Source: CAVTTH01 sp963737545 (GTDB lineage Bacteria > Verrucomicrobiota > Verrucomicrobiia > Chthoniobacterales > UBA10450). From it: a stretch of DNA of 64,000 nt. The position numbers and the translations under genes were made by a program. The DNA lies in assembly GCA_963737545.1 (NCBI GenBank), contig CAVTTH010000003.1, forward strand, positions 1,054,001 to 1,118,000, given 5' to 3'. Numbering within the stretch: position 1 is the first letter of the stretch; each line of letters starts with the position of its first letter. Under the pieces are notes generated by a model. That model had not been told where the DNA came from. It saw only the letters and a list, made by a program, of their open reading frames with translations, and did no database searches. Shown piece after piece: positions 50,161 through 59,758 of this stretch.

Positions 50161-52704
50161 CTATTCCATGCGTAGAGCGGTGATGGGACTCACTTTCGTG
50201 GCGCGCCGGGCCGGGAAAAAACAGGCGAGCAACGACGCGGCGCCAAGGAGAATGGCGGCGGTGATGAGCGCGAGCGGATCGGCCGGGCTCACCTGATAAA
50301 GCATCTGCGCGAGAACGCGTCCCGCGCCTAACGAAATAAACAAACCGAGCGCGAGGGCGAAGGCGGTTTGAAGCACGCCTTGTTTCATGATGAGTTTGAA
50401 GACGTCGCCGCGATGCGCGCCCAGCGCCATGCGAATACCGATCTCGCGGGTGCGCCGCGCGACCGAGTAAGCCTTCACGCCGTAAACTCCAACGACCGCG
50501 AGGAGCAAGGCGATTCCCCCGAACACTCCAAACAAAACCGCGCCGAGCCGGACGATCCAAAGTCCGACGCTCTTCTCCATCAGATCGGTGTAGGGGGTTA
50601 TGCTGAGAACCGGCATGTCGGGATCGATCTTGCGCAGTGTTTGTCGCAACGTGGAGATCAATCCGATAACGGCGCGGCGATCCATATTCGCAAGGCGCGT
50701 GTGCAGGTAAACGTTGCCGCTGTAGCTCTGGACGAACGGAACGAAGAGACGACGCATGGTGGTATCGTTTTGCACGTCGTGACGATGGCTGTTTACGATC
50801 CCGACTACTTCAAAATCGTTAGGCGAACCATCGCGCGGCGGTTGGGTGTAACGAATGTGCTGTCCAAGCGCGTCCGTATTCGGAAAGATTTTCTTCGCCA
50901 TTTCCTCATCGAGAATCACGACACGTGGCGCGTCCTTGTTCTCGGCCTCGGCCTGCGTGAAATCGCGACCGCGCAAGATCCGCACACCGATGGTATCGAA
51001 ATAACCGGGCGTGATGGCAGTGAAGAGGCCGCCCGCGCCTGGATCGGGCGCTTTCGGATCGGTCGGCATTGATTCGCGCGTCGACATGATGCGGCGGGCG
51101 GTGGTGAAGTTTCCGTAGGGCAACATGGTGCCAAGCGCGACCGCGCGGACTCCCGGCAATTCGCGCAGGCGTTGAATCGTGGCAAAGAGCAAGCGTCGCG
51201 CTTCAATCGGATTTTTTTTGACTAACGAAAAGTCGATTTCGGTCACAATGTCGCCTCTGGGGTCGAAGCCGGGATTGAGTCCTCCGGCTTCCAGCGCTCC
51301 GCGAAAGAACAAGCCTGCGCTGAATAGCAGCATTAATGAAAGCGCAATCTGCGCCATAACGGAGATGTGGCGCGGCGCGAAAAAGCGACTAAGCCGCCCG
51401 GTGCAGGCCGGCTCGCCGACTTGTTGTTTAAGATCGTTGACCAGATCGGCCCGCGTGGCTTTCAGCGCTGGTCCGAGGCTAAAGAGCAGGGTCGCGAGGA
51501 CGCAGAAGAGAAATGTCACCGCGATGACAGCGGCGTCCGGACGCAAATCGATGACGAAGGAAAAATTCATCGAACCGAGAAGCGCGGCCATCGAATGCAG
51601 GAGCAAATTATTGCACCAGACGCTGACGAGCAGCCCGGCGATGCCACCCGCGATGGCGAGCAGCAAACCTTCGCATAATAGTTGCCGCACGATGCGCCAG
51701 CGTGACGCCCCGACGGCCAGCCGGACTGCGATTTCCTTGGACCGCGCGGTGCCGCGGGCGAGCAGCATGTTCGCGAGATTTAGACTCGCGATGAGCAAGA
51801 CCGCGCCCGCCATGGCCATGAGGAGCGTGCCGATGAGTGTGACCGGGCCATCATCTTCCGGAGTGGTGCTGATGCTGAAACGCGACGGCGTTTGGATCTG
51901 TAATTCCCGCGTGCCTTCCGAGTCGGGCGGCTGAATGGCGGTGAGGCGCTGGGCCAGAACGGGCAGGCGCGATTTCGCCTGTTCAATCGTTAGGCCGGGA
52001 CGCATGCGCGCGGTGATGTTGAGCGCGTAGTTCTTCGGCATCGCCAGGTCATGCAGGTCTTCGGAATCGGCAAAGGCGGATCCGAGGTGTGAATGCAGAC
52101 CGAGCGGCAGCCAGATGTCCGGCGCGATCAACGCGCTCACGCCGCTAAAGCCATCCGGCGTCACCCCGATGACGGTGTAAGGCTGGCCGTTGATCTGCAA
52201 AGTGCTGCCGATAAAATCGGCGCGGCCGCCCAGTCGTTTCCAAAACGGGTAACTCACCACCACCACCGGTGCCTCGGCGTTTGGCCGCGCTTCCTCGGCG
52301 TTGTAGAAACGGCCGAGCACGGGCTTCACCCCCATCATCGTGAAAAAATTGTCCGAGGTCAGAAAGGCGAAACTGCGTTTCATCCCTTCGTCGCGTCCGA
52401 TGCCAGCGAGAGCAAACTCCAGCGCGGCGACATCGGAAAAAACGTCGCTGCTGTTCTCACGCAGCTCGCGAAATTCGTTGTAGGAGAACGGACGATAATC
52501 GTGGCTGGCGTTCTGACGCGCGGTGAAAACGTTGACCACTTCCTGCGGTTTTACCGGCACCATCGGCCGCAACACGGCACCATTGATGATGGCGAAAATG
52601 GCGGAGTTGACGCCGATCGCGAGGGCGAGGGTGAGGACGGCGACGGCGGTGAAGGCTGGCGACTTGAAAAGTTGCCGGAACGCGAATTTGAAATCCTGGA
52701 TCAT
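50161..52704 (-). CDS. MacB/ADOP-type permease (two FtsX domains)
   Basis: 847 residues from ATG 52704, which begins MIQDFKFAFRQLFKSPAFTAVAVLTLALAIG, the usual start of ADOP permeases; an upstream in-frame ATG adds unrelated residues. Periplasmic MacB_PCD regions (about 55-270 and 490-690) alternate with FtsX membrane parts (NLANMLLARGTARSKEIAVRLAVGAS; YSVARRTREIGIRMALGAHRGDV). No ATPase gene is next to it, as is typical of these 'orphan' permeases. Proposed roles are export or envelope stress; not proven for the family. Confidence 0.88.
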   Translation of the reverse strand: MIQDFKFAFRQLFKSPAFTAVAVLTLALAIGVNSAIFAIINGAVLRPMVPVKPQEVVNVFTARQNASHDYRPFSYNEFRELRENSSDVFSDVAALEFALAGIGRDEGMKRSFAFLTSDNFFTMMGVKPVLGRFYNAEEARPNAEAPVVVVSYPFWKRLGGRADFIGSTLQINGQPYTVIGVTPDGFSGVSALIAPDIWLPLGLHSHLGSAFADSEDLHDLAMPKNYALNITARMRPGLTIEQAKSRLPVLAQRLTAIQPPDSEGTRELQIQTPSRFSISTTPEDDGPVTLIGTLLMAMAGAVLLIASLNLANMLLARGTARSKEIAVRLAVGASRWRIVRQLLCEGLLLAIAGGIAGLLVSVWCNNLLLHSMAALLGSMNFSFVIDLRPDAAVIAVTFLFCVLATLLFSLGPALKATRADLVNDLKQQVGEPACTGRLSRFFAPRHISVMAQIALSLMLLFSAGLFFRGALEAGGLNPGFDPRGDIVTEIDFSLVKKNPIEARRLLFATIQRLRELPGVRAVALGTMLPYGNFTTARRIMSTRESMPTDPKAPDPGAGGLFTAITPGYFDTIGVRILRGRDFTQAEAENKDAPRVVILDEEMAKKIFPNTDALGQHIRYTQPPRDGSPNDFEVVGIVNSHRHDVQNDTTMRRLFVPFVQSYSGNVYLHTRLANMDRRAVIGLISTLRQTLRKIDPDMPVLSITPYTDLMEKSVGLWIVRLGAVLFGVFGGIALLLAVVGVYGVKAYSVARRTREIGIRMALGAHRGDVFKLIMKQGVLQTAFALALGLFISLGAGRVLAQMLYQVSPADPLALITAAILLGAASLLACFFPARRATKVSPITALRME

Positions 52705-52846
52705 GGCTTTCCAGTAAGATGCCTTAAGTGCCGGTTTCGGATTCAGATTTTTCCAAGTTGCGGCTCCGAAGTTTGAGCGAGTGACGCGATCGCCATCGGG
52801 TGAGCCGACACGAGAATTCACCGCTACACATAAAAGCCGGGTGCCG

Positions 52847-54382
52847 CTACCCGAACCGCTCACGAAAGTTCGTCACCGCGATATGTTGACCTGCCAGCCG
52901 CTCTGCGAGGCCGGGATCGATCAGTGCGGCAACCTCAGATTCGGAGGTGTTGCCCCAACTTCGCTCGCCCGGCTGGCTAGCTACACTCGGATGAACGCAA
53001 ATTTCGGTCGTTCCACCACGGAGCTGCGAGACCGCCCTTGCCAGCCGGCGCGCATCCCAACGGCCAGCCTCCCACATCCCGAGAAAAAAATCGGGCACCG
53101 CCACCGCCGGATGCCCGGCATTTTTTCCAGCCCTGGCCGCGACCGTCGCGAGTTGCCAGGACTGCATGGAACGCAGCGGGCGCCACGGCGCGAAGCGCGG
53201 CGTCTCATACGGCAGCCGCACCGCTCGAATCCCGCGTGCCGCGGCCAGAGCGATCACGAGCCGGAAAATTCCCGGAAACGCATGGAGGTGTTGATGGCTA
53301 TCGAGATGACTGATGGCGAGGCCGGCACCCGCGACGCGATCTATTTGCGCCTCCAGCTCTAGCGCGATTTCGGTCATCGCGATTTTCCCAGCTGCGTATC
53401 GGAGCGAAAAGTGACGATGATTCGGCGCCAGCCTGCCCCCCTTACCCATCAGCGTCGGGATTTTTGCCGGCTCGCAAACTGGCGTCGCGTCGCAGAGCGT
53501 AAGGTGCACTCCGATGTCGAGCGCCGGATGCTCGCGCGCATACTGGGCTGCTTCCTCGAATGCCGCACCTCCCGCCATAATGCTGGCCGCGCGGACCACT
53601 CCACGTTCGTGAGTCGTCCTCACCGCTTCGTTGACGCTCCGACAGAGACCGAAGTCGTCCGCGTTAAAGATCACCTGCCGCGGTTGGCGCGACCCGGTTC
53701 CTCGCTCCCGCCGATATTGCATCATCTCCGAGAGCAACTTCGGAATTACGCGCGGTCCACCTATTGTCGACGTGCCGCTGGTCCGGTGGTGGTATCGGAA
53801 CCCGATCTGGCGGATGTCGTATCCGCGTCGCCTCGATTCGAGCAGCAACTCGGCGTCGATAAACGACCCGCGCGATTGCGGTGGCTCGCTCGAGACCAGT
53901 TCGCGGCGGAATAATTTGAACGCGAAATTCACATCCCGCACGCGGAGCCCAAAGACCGCGCATAACAGCCATCGATAACCTGTCGACTGCACCTCGCGAT
54001 ACCAACTCTCCGCTCGGCCGATCCGATAGCCCGCCGCCATGTCGAGGTTCCCTGGGAGGGCCCGCAGCGCCGCCTCTACGTCCGGGAAAGCCACCGGCAT
54101 GTCGGAATCCATGTAAAGAACATGCTCCATCGTGGCGGCGGCAAAGCCGGTCCTTAAAGATCCCCCGAGCCCGATATTCTTATCGTGATGCAGAACGCGC
54201 AGACGCGGATGAAAGGGCCGGAGGGCTTCTGCTATTTCGCCGCTCCCATCTGTGCTCGCATCGTTTACGACGATGATTTCGTAAGCCTCCAGGACGCGTT
54301 CGCCAATCCGGTTTGTTAGGCGCACCACTTCTCCGATTCCTTCCACCTCGTTATACATCGGATAAACAAACGAGACTCTCAT
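52847..54382 (-). CDS. Fusion of GT2 polyprenyl-phosphate glycosyltransferase and ChbG/HpnK (YdjC) deacetylase
   Basis: 511 residues from ATG 54382, which overlaps the upstream gene stop as ATGA. Residues 1-228 are a DPM1/ArnC-like GT2: VSFVYPMYNEVEGIG, IVVNDASTDGSGE, NIGLGGSLRTGF, LYMDSDMPVAF. Residues 236-511 are a ChbG/HpnK-type carbohydrate deacetylase: FNADDFGLCRSVNEA (242-246 ADDFG), IGVHLTL, HLDSHQHLHAFPG (359-367, metal His) and the C-terminal ICVHP. In Francisella, a GT2, the YdjC-like NaxD and an ArnT-like transferase add an amino sugar to lipid A through Und-P intermediates. The same steps appear here, with two fused. Confidence 0.85.
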   Translation of the reverse strand: MRVSFVYPMYNEVEGIGEVVRLTNRIGERVLEAYEIIVVNDASTDGSGEIAEALRPFHPRLRVLHHDKNIGLGGSLRTGFAAATMEHVLYMDSDMPVAFPDVEAALRALPGNLDMAAGYRIGRAESWYREVQSTGYRWLLCAVFGLRVRDVNFAFKLFRRELVSSEPPQSRGSFIDAELLLESRRRGYDIRQIGFRYHHRTSGTSTIGGPRVIPKLLSEMMQYRRERGTGSRQPRQVIFNADDFGLCRSVNEAVRTTHERGVVRAASIMAGGAAFEEAAQYAREHPALDIGVHLTLCDATPVCEPAKIPTLMGKGGRLAPNHRHFSLRYAAGKIAMTEIALELEAQIDRVAGAGLAISHLDSHQHLHAFPGIFRLVIALAAARGIRAVRLPYETPRFAPWRPLRSMQSWQLATVAARAGKNAGHPAVAVPDFFLGMWEAGRWDARRLARAVSQLRGGTTEICVHPSVASQPGERSWGNTSESEVAALIDPGLAERLAGQHIAVTNFRERFG

Positions 54383-55707
54383 GCAAGATCTCCGGTGCGT
54401 TCCGCGCCGGTCCGCCGCCACCACAGCACGCACAATCCTGCCGCCCAGAGGGCGAGATTAGCCAAGAGAGTCAAACCCGTGTCCCTTAGCAGTTGCCAAC
54501 CTGGAACAGGCACCGTCGTGAGAAGCGTTGCCGCGACATAGATGGAAAACAATGATATCCAACCTCGTCCCATCGCCAGGCTCCCCGTTTGCTCCCAGGC
54601 ATGGGCGCAGAGGCCCATTACCAGGGGCAGGGCAAAAATGAAGTAATGCAAATGGCAAACCGGACTGATCGGCAGCATGATCAGGATGAGCGCGCCGAAG
54701 AAGACCACATCCGAAATGGCATCACCGCGTTGCCGTTGCCAGCCCACGGCCAGCGTCGTTAGGCTGAGGATTGCGCTAATTATCCAATGAGCAGTCTGGA
54801 CGGGTCCGCTGGCATCGGAGGGCCGCCGAGCTCGGTCGAGATGCAGCCAGTTGTGAATCACCACCATGAACGCCTGCGAGTCGGTTGCATTGGCCGTTGT
54901 CAATTCCATCGCTCGAGTTGCATCTCCTCCAATGCGCAGGGCAGGCCGTAACAGCACCTCCTCGTAGTGCCGGTATGTTTCGATCGTATGATGCGGTCCC
55001 CAGACAGCGACAGGTATGGCCACGAGGCCGAGCATTAGCCCGAGAGCGCAACCGGCCAGCATTCTGAGGTCGCGACGGACGAGCGGATAGAGAAGTAAGA
55101 ACACCGGAAAGATTTTGATGCAGATGGCGATTGAAAGGCAGAGCCCCGCTCGCCATCGTCGCGACCCGAGCACGAGGGCGATCGTTCCGCAAAACGAAAG
55201 CAGAACCAGGGGGTTGGCCTGACCTCGCGCCAGCGCCCGCCCGATTGGCACCAAACAGATCAGCGCCGGGATCATTCGCAATGCCCAGCGTGCGCGCTCC
55301 GTCGGCGGGTCGGCGCCAGAGCGAGCCCGCGCCTTTTCCAATGCGCTCGCCAGCCAAGGTACCGCGACCACCACGCAGACCACGCTAAAGACATACCAGA
55401 TCGCTACCGATATCGAATACGGGAGCATCCCGCGCCCGTCGCTTCCCGGCGGCTCGCTCGCCAGCGGCGCCAGGGCGATCGCGAAAATCGGCGGATAGTT
55501 GTAGTGCCAGTCGTTCGTCTCCCGCACCGAATAAATGTCCCGCCCGGTGCGTACCGCCCAAGCTGCCCGCAGATAGCAGTCAAGATCCGTCATCCGCCGC
55601 TTCATAAAGGCGGAGCGTATCTCGACGATCGCGCCGAAAAGCACGACCGATACAAGCAGGAGCACCAGCCCGGCCCGCTCCAGTCTTGTTAACGCCGTCG
55701 TCGTCAC
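54379..55707 (-). CDS. GT87-type polyprenyl-phosphate-dependent membrane glycosyltransferase
   Basis: 442 residues from GTG 55707, about ten membrane helices. TDLDCYLRAAWAVRTGRDIYSV and the YNYPPIFAIALAPL loop, FLLLYPLVRRDLRMLAGCALGL and ISPVCHLHYFIFALPLVMG are the GT87 (DUF2029) pattern, a GT-C fold that uses polyprenyl-phosphate sugars in the periplasm. The catalytic Asp is probably that in LDCY of the first loop. Its stop overlaps the start of the GT2-ChbG fusion as ATGA, so the two are made together and likely act in one pathway. Confidence 0.82.
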   Translation of the reverse strand: MTTTALTRLERAGLVLLLVSVVLFGAIVEIRSAFMKRRMTDLDCYLRAAWAVRTGRDIYSVRETNDWHYNYPPIFAIALAPLASEPPGSDGRGMLPYSISVAIWYVFSVVCVVVAVPWLASALEKARARSGADPPTERARWALRMIPALICLVPIGRALARGQANPLVLLSFCGTIALVLGSRRWRAGLCLSIAICIKIFPVFLLLYPLVRRDLRMLAGCALGLMLGLVAIPVAVWGPHHTIETYRHYEEVLLRPALRIGGDATRAMELTTANATDSQAFMVVIHNWLHLDRARRPSDASGPVQTAHWIISAILSLTTLAVGWQRQRGDAISDVVFFGALILIMLPISPVCHLHYFIFALPLVMGLCAHAWEQTGSLAMGRGWISLFSIYVAATLLTTVPVPGWQLLRDTGLTLLANLALWAAGLCVLWWRRTGAERTGDLA

Positions 55708-55911
55708 GAAATCCTCCGCCGTTCCCGGTTCTTCAAAGTGAAGGGACGGTTTCGCCCCATGAGGTGTGACGGACGCACATGGTCAGTATTACAAAATTGG
55801 AGGTCGCAATTCCAAGAAGCAGTTTACCTGAGGCCAGGGCCGGGACGCGAATTTTGGCTGCCAATGAGGGCGCGAGTTGCGGGTACGGTCACCCAATGCG
55901 CTGGTAAGCGC

Positions 55912-56850
55912 ATGCCGAGTCAGTGGAGGTTCCGGATCATTGCGGCTTACGCTACGCTTTGCGTCGTCTGGAGCTCGACCTGGCTGGTGATCAGGATCGG
56001 GTTGGACGACTTACCGCCGATTTCCTTTGCGGCGATCCGCTTTGTCATCGCGTTCCTCGTGCTGGTTGCCGTCTCTGTCGGGCGTGTGCCGCTGCTGCCG
56101 AAAACGCGAGTGGACTGGGTGCTCCTGGCTTTCACTGGTGTGCTGATGTTCGCAATGAACTACGGTTTGCTTTTTTGGGGCGAACTCCACGTCTCGTCCG
56201 GACTGGCGGCGGTTTTGCAGGCGATGATTCCCGTTGCCGGAATGCTGTTCGCTCACTGGCTGCTTCCGGCGGAGCCGCTGCGCTGGCAGCAAGTCGGCGG
56301 GGCCGCGCTAGCGATTGGTGGCGTCGCCCTGATTTGCAGCCGGCTCTTTGGCCATGGAGGAATGCTCGCCTTTTGGGGTGGCCTCGGAATTGTGCTCGGC
56401 GGGGCGGGGGCAGCCTTTTCCAATGTGCTCCTGAAACGTCGCGCCCTTCAGCTTGCCCCGGCCATGATCGCGGCGTGGCAAATGATTTTCGGCAGCATTC
56501 CGCTGCTCTCGTTAGGCCTTTTGGTCGAAGGCAATCCCATCCGGTTTCACTGGAGCGCTCGCGCGCTGTTTTGTCTTCTCTATCTCGCGCTCGTCGGTTC
56601 GGCGCTTACGTTTCTCCTTCTCTACTGGCTGTTGCCGCGGATGCAGGTGAACAAATTGCAAACCATCTCGCTCATCACGCCGCCGGGCGCGGTCACACTG
56701 GGTTGGCTGCTCGGTGGCGAACGATTTTCCCTCTCGACGCTCGTCGGGGGCGCGCTGGTTCTCGCCGGAGTGTGGATAATTTTCCGCCGGCCGGAGCCAG
56801 CTACTGCAAACGCACCCGAAGGCCCGCCGGTGCAATCTGCTTCTCCTTGA
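55912..56850 (+). CDS. EamA/DMT-superfamily transporter
   Basis: 312 residues from ATG 55912; ten membrane helices in two EamA halves (YATLCVVWSSTWLVIRIGLDDLPP ... and GGAGAAFSNVLLKRRALQ ... PPGAVTLGWLLGGERFSLSTL). The inner pair of FxAxRF-type elements (FAAIRFVIAFLVLVAV) is standard for EamA. The upstream in-frame stretch from 55738 lacks family sequence. Divergent from the GT87 gene with about 200 bases between, in which no clear operator is seen. Substrate unknown; metabolite or lipid-linked sugar export is possible. Confidence 0.88.
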   Translation: MPSQWRFRIIAAYATLCVVWSSTWLVIRIGLDDLPPISFAAIRFVIAFLVLVAVSVGRVPLLPKTRVDWVLLAFTGVLMFAMNYGLLFWGELHVSSGLAAVLQAMIPVAGMLFAHWLLPAEPLRWQQVGGAALAIGGVALICSRLFGHGGMLAFWGGLGIVLGGAGAAFSNVLLKRRALQLAPAMIAAWQMIFGSIPLLSLGLLVEGNPIRFHWSARALFCLLYLALVGSALTFLLLYWLLPRMQVNKLQTISLITPPGAVTLGWLLGGERFSLSTLVGGALVLAGVWIIFRRPEPATANAPEGPPVQSASP

Positions 56851-56929
56851 ATCTGGAACGCCTGCCCGCTCCTCTCATTTCCAACCTTGATTCGAATGCT
56901 CGATCAACGCTAGGGATTGACGTCCCGGT

Positions 56930-57685
56930 ATGAATTACAGCGCATCCGTCTCCGATTTTTTCAAGAGCCCGAAATGGATGATGAATCTTCTTTTCGGCGG
57001 CGTATGCATGCTGATTCCAATCATTGGCCCAATCGTGCTCCTGGGCTGGCTGATTACAGGCTTTTGGGCGCGGCAGGAGAATGATTTCGAGACGTTTCCT
57101 GAGTTTGATTTTTCCAATTTCACCAAATATCTCGAACGTGGTCTGTGGCCCCTTCTCGTGGTCCTGGTCGTCAGCTTTGTGATGGTGCCATTAATTTGGA
57201 TTCTGATGATACCCATGATGCTGATCAGCGGGTTTTGCTTTGGCCACGATCCGAGCGCGAGCAGCTATTTCGCAGCCATCGCCATGATGCTAATGACGCT
57301 TGCTCTCACGGTAATCCTGTTCGCCATGATGCTGGTGCTGGTCCCGCTGAAGATCCGGGCCTCCCTGGTCCAGGACTTTGCGAAATCTTTTGATTTCAGT
57401 TTCGTGCAACAGTTCCTGGCTCTGACGTGGAAGGAGATCGTGCTCAGTTCCCTTTTCGTCATGATAACGAGCGCGCTCTTTTTCTGTATCGGTATGATTG
57501 TTTTCTGTGTCGGTATCTATTTTGCCGCCGTGTTGAATTGTTTCTCCTGGACTCATCTGCAAAAGCAGCTTTACACGCTCTACCTGGCCCGCGGCGGAGA
57601 GTCCGTGCCGTTGAGCCCGAAACTGAGTCATGCGCCGGGCGGGGAAGCTATGTCTTTGGGCAGCAGCATTGACGCAGGTAGGTAA
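56930..57685 (+). CDS. DUF4013 membrane protein
   Basis: 251 residues, with four to five helices, of the DUF4013 kind: FFKSPKWMMNLLFGGVCMLIPIIGPIVLLGWL, DFSNFTKYLERGLWPLLV, and IVFCVGIYFAAVLNCFSW. Function unknown. Found mainly in Planctomycetota/Verrucomicrobiota and Bacteroidota-type genomes. Runs in series with the two secreted proteins after it. Confidence 0.78.
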   Translation: MNYSASVSDFFKSPKWMMNLLFGGVCMLIPIIGPIVLLGWLITGFWARQENDFETFPEFDFSNFTKYLERGLWPLLVVLVVSFVMVPLIWILMIPMMLISGFCFGHDPSASSYFAAIAMMLMTLALTVILFAMMLVLVPLKIRASLVQDFAKSFDFSFVQQFLALTWKEIVLSSLFVMITSALFFCIGMIVFCVGIYFAAVLNCFSWTHLQKQLYTLYLARGGESVPLSPKLSHAPGGEAMSLGSSIDAGR

Positions 57686-57724
57686 TTATCCGGGGCGAAA
57701 CATGAATTTCACGACTGAGGCGCA

Positions 57725-58840
57725 ATGAAAAACAAGACAGGGATTTTTTTCTGCGCTCTCCTGCTGCTTCCACCGATCGGTGGCGCGACGGAGAGTCCGT
57801 CGCCGGTTTTCGATTCTGCTGCTGCGGAACGATTCGCGAATCTGGCTCTCGCGTGTGTGGGGAAGGAATATCCGAACAAGATCAGCCACGTGCTGAATAG
57901 CGCCGCTGATGTCGCGCCGCCGCATCAGCTCACGCCTGCCTTTTCCGGGTGTTACGACTGGCATTCGTCTGTGCACGGGCACTGGTTACTCGTTAGGCTG
58001 GTGAGAAAATTTCCCGATGCGCCATTCGTAAAATCAGCTCGTGAGGCACTGGGCAAAGATCTGACGGCGGAGAATCTAAAACAGGAGGCTGCCTATCTTC
58101 TCGGAAAAGGCCGGGCCAGTTTCGAACGTCCCTACGGATTGGCGTGGCTCCTCCAACTCTGCACGGAACTGCGTGAGTGGGACGATCCGCAAGCGAAGGA
58201 GATGTCGGCAAACTTGCGTCCGCTGGAGGAGGCGGCGGTTGAGCGACTAACAACGTGGCTGCCCAAGCTATCGCATCCGGTTCGGATTGGCGAACACGAT
58301 CAAACCGCGTTCGCGCTCGGCCTTATGCTTGATTACGCCCATTCCTCCGGCAACGAATCTTTCGCCCGACTGATCACGACCAAGGCGAAGGAGTTTTATC
58401 TGGCGGACAAGAATTGCCCGGAGGCCTACGAGCCGTCCGGGGAGGATTTCCTTTCGCCCTGTCTCGGCGAAGCGGACGCGATGCGCCGTGTCCTGTCGCC
58501 GGTCGAATTCGCAAGATGGTTACAGGATTTCCTGCCGCAAATTCCAACCACCGTTGGGACCGACTGGTTGCCGGTCGCGGTCTCGCCCGATCCGAGCGAT
58601 CCCAAGCTGGCGCACCTCGACGGTTTGAACTTAAGCCGGGCCTGGATGCTCGAAGGCATCTTCTCGGGACTTCCCGCGGACGATAAACGCCGGCCCGCGC
58701 TTGCGGCCGCGGCTGATGCTCATCGCCGAGCCGGGCTGGCCGCAGTCACGGGTGCACATTACGAGGGAGGACATTGGCTCGGAAGTTTCGCCGTTTACCT
58801 CGTGACCCGGCGCGGAATTCAGACCGATCGGGCGAAGTAG
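57725..58840 (+). CDS. DUF2891 secreted protein
   Basis: 371 residues with signal peptide (NKTGIFFCALLLLPPIGGATE). GCYDWHSSVHGHWLLVRL is the DUF2891 mark, with FERPYGLAWLLQLCTELREW, DQTAFALGLMLDYA and FLSPCLGEADAMRRVL. The repeated helical pairs suggest an alpha/alpha barrel like those of glycan-acting enzymes; the true activity is not known. Forty bases after the DUF4013 gene. Confidence 0.82.
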   Translation: MKNKTGIFFCALLLLPPIGGATESPSPVFDSAAAERFANLALACVGKEYPNKISHVLNSAADVAPPHQLTPAFSGCYDWHSSVHGHWLLVRLVRKFPDAPFVKSAREALGKDLTAENLKQEAAYLLGKGRASFERPYGLAWLLQLCTELREWDDPQAKEMSANLRPLEEAAVERLTTWLPKLSHPVRIGEHDQTAFALGLMLDYAHSSGNESFARLITTKAKEFYLADKNCPEAYEPSGEDFLSPCLGEADAMRRVLSPVEFARWLQDFLPQIPTTVGTDWLPVAVSPDPSDPKLAHLDGLNLSRAWMLEGIFSGLPADDKRRPALAAAADAHRRAGLAAVTGAHYEGGHWLGSFAVYLVTRRGIQTDRAK

Positions 58841-58853
58841 TTGCCCGCTTCTC

Positions 58854-59744
58854 ATGCGCCACATTGCCCTAACGACTCATTGTTCCTACCTGCTTTTTTC
58901 TCTCATCTTGCTCGCCCCGTCAAATGTGGTGGCGCAGGAAAGGAAGCGAACAGCGCTCGAGATCTTCGATGCGGCTTTGGCCGAGTTTGAAAACCAGCGG
59001 ACAGCTTTGCGCAACTGGCAATACCACCAAACGCTCATCACGCATCAATTGGACAGCGCCGGCAACGTGGTCGCGCGGGGGGTCTGGCAATCGATCGTGC
59101 GCCCGGGCGATCCCAGACCGCTGGAGTACACGGCGTCACGCACGGAAGGACGATTGTCATTTTTCAAGGCGAGCTCGACACAGCCCTCATCTGCAACCCC
59201 GCCGCAAGAGGCGAAAACGAAAAAAGAAGACGAAGAAAAGAACCAAGCCGAGTCTACCATCGAAGCGGTGCGGAAGTACAACCTGCGCGATCGCTACAAC
59301 TGGAAGCGTCTGCCCGATGAAAACGTTGAGGGTGAGAGTGCCTACGTCATCGAGTTTCAACCAAAGCCCCGGCAAAATACAACATCGCGAGAGGAGCGTT
59401 TTTTTGGGCTGCTGGCCGGCCGCATCTGGGTCAGTCGTTTCGATTGCAGTGTGCTCAAGGCGGAGGCAGCGCTGCAGTCGTCCTGCCACCTGTTCTGGAT
59501 TATCGCGCGAGTGACGACGTTTCAGTTTACGTACCACCTCGAGCCCGCTCCCGGCGAGCCGCGGCTCTTTCGCCCAAGCCGCGCCACAGCAAAAACAGCG
59601 GTCGCCTTTCCTTTTTACACGATCCGGCAACAACATTGGCTTGCGACGGGGAAATTCGAACCTCGAACCGCGCGGGGCCTGGCCAGGAAAAATCCCCATC
59701 CCAGCTTCTCTCCGCGACCGGAAGGGTCGCAGCAGGCCGAGTAG
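58854..59744 (+). CDS. Hypothetical secreted protein
   Basis: 296 residues. Signal peptide SYLLFSLILLAPSNVVAQE, helix ALEIFDAALAEFENQRTALRNW, then a beta-rich part including YVIEFQPKPRQ and RIWVSRFDCSVLKAEAAL, separated by a charged linker (KTKKEDEEKNQAES). The 'ryNWxxLPdENvEGesAYVIeFqP' and 'GRIWVsrfDcsVLKAEA' elements are like the LolA/outer-membrane lipoprotein sorting-like proteins seen in operons of unknown role. No family firmly assigned. Thirteen bases after the DUF2891 gene. Confidence 0.6.
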   Translation: MRHIALTTHCSYLLFSLILLAPSNVVAQERKRTALEIFDAALAEFENQRTALRNWQYHQTLITHQLDSAGNVVARGVWQSIVRPGDPRPLEYTASRTEGRLSFFKASSTQPSSATPPQEAKTKKEDEEKNQAESTIEAVRKYNLRDRYNWKRLPDENVEGESAYVIEFQPKPRQNTTSREERFFGLLAGRIWVSRFDCSVLKAEAALQSSCHLFWIIARVTTFQFTYHLEPAPGEPRLFRPSRATAKTAVAFPFYTIRQQHWLATGKFEPRTARGLARKNPHPSFSPRPEGSQQAE

Positions 59745-59758
59745 CCACATTCATCTTC

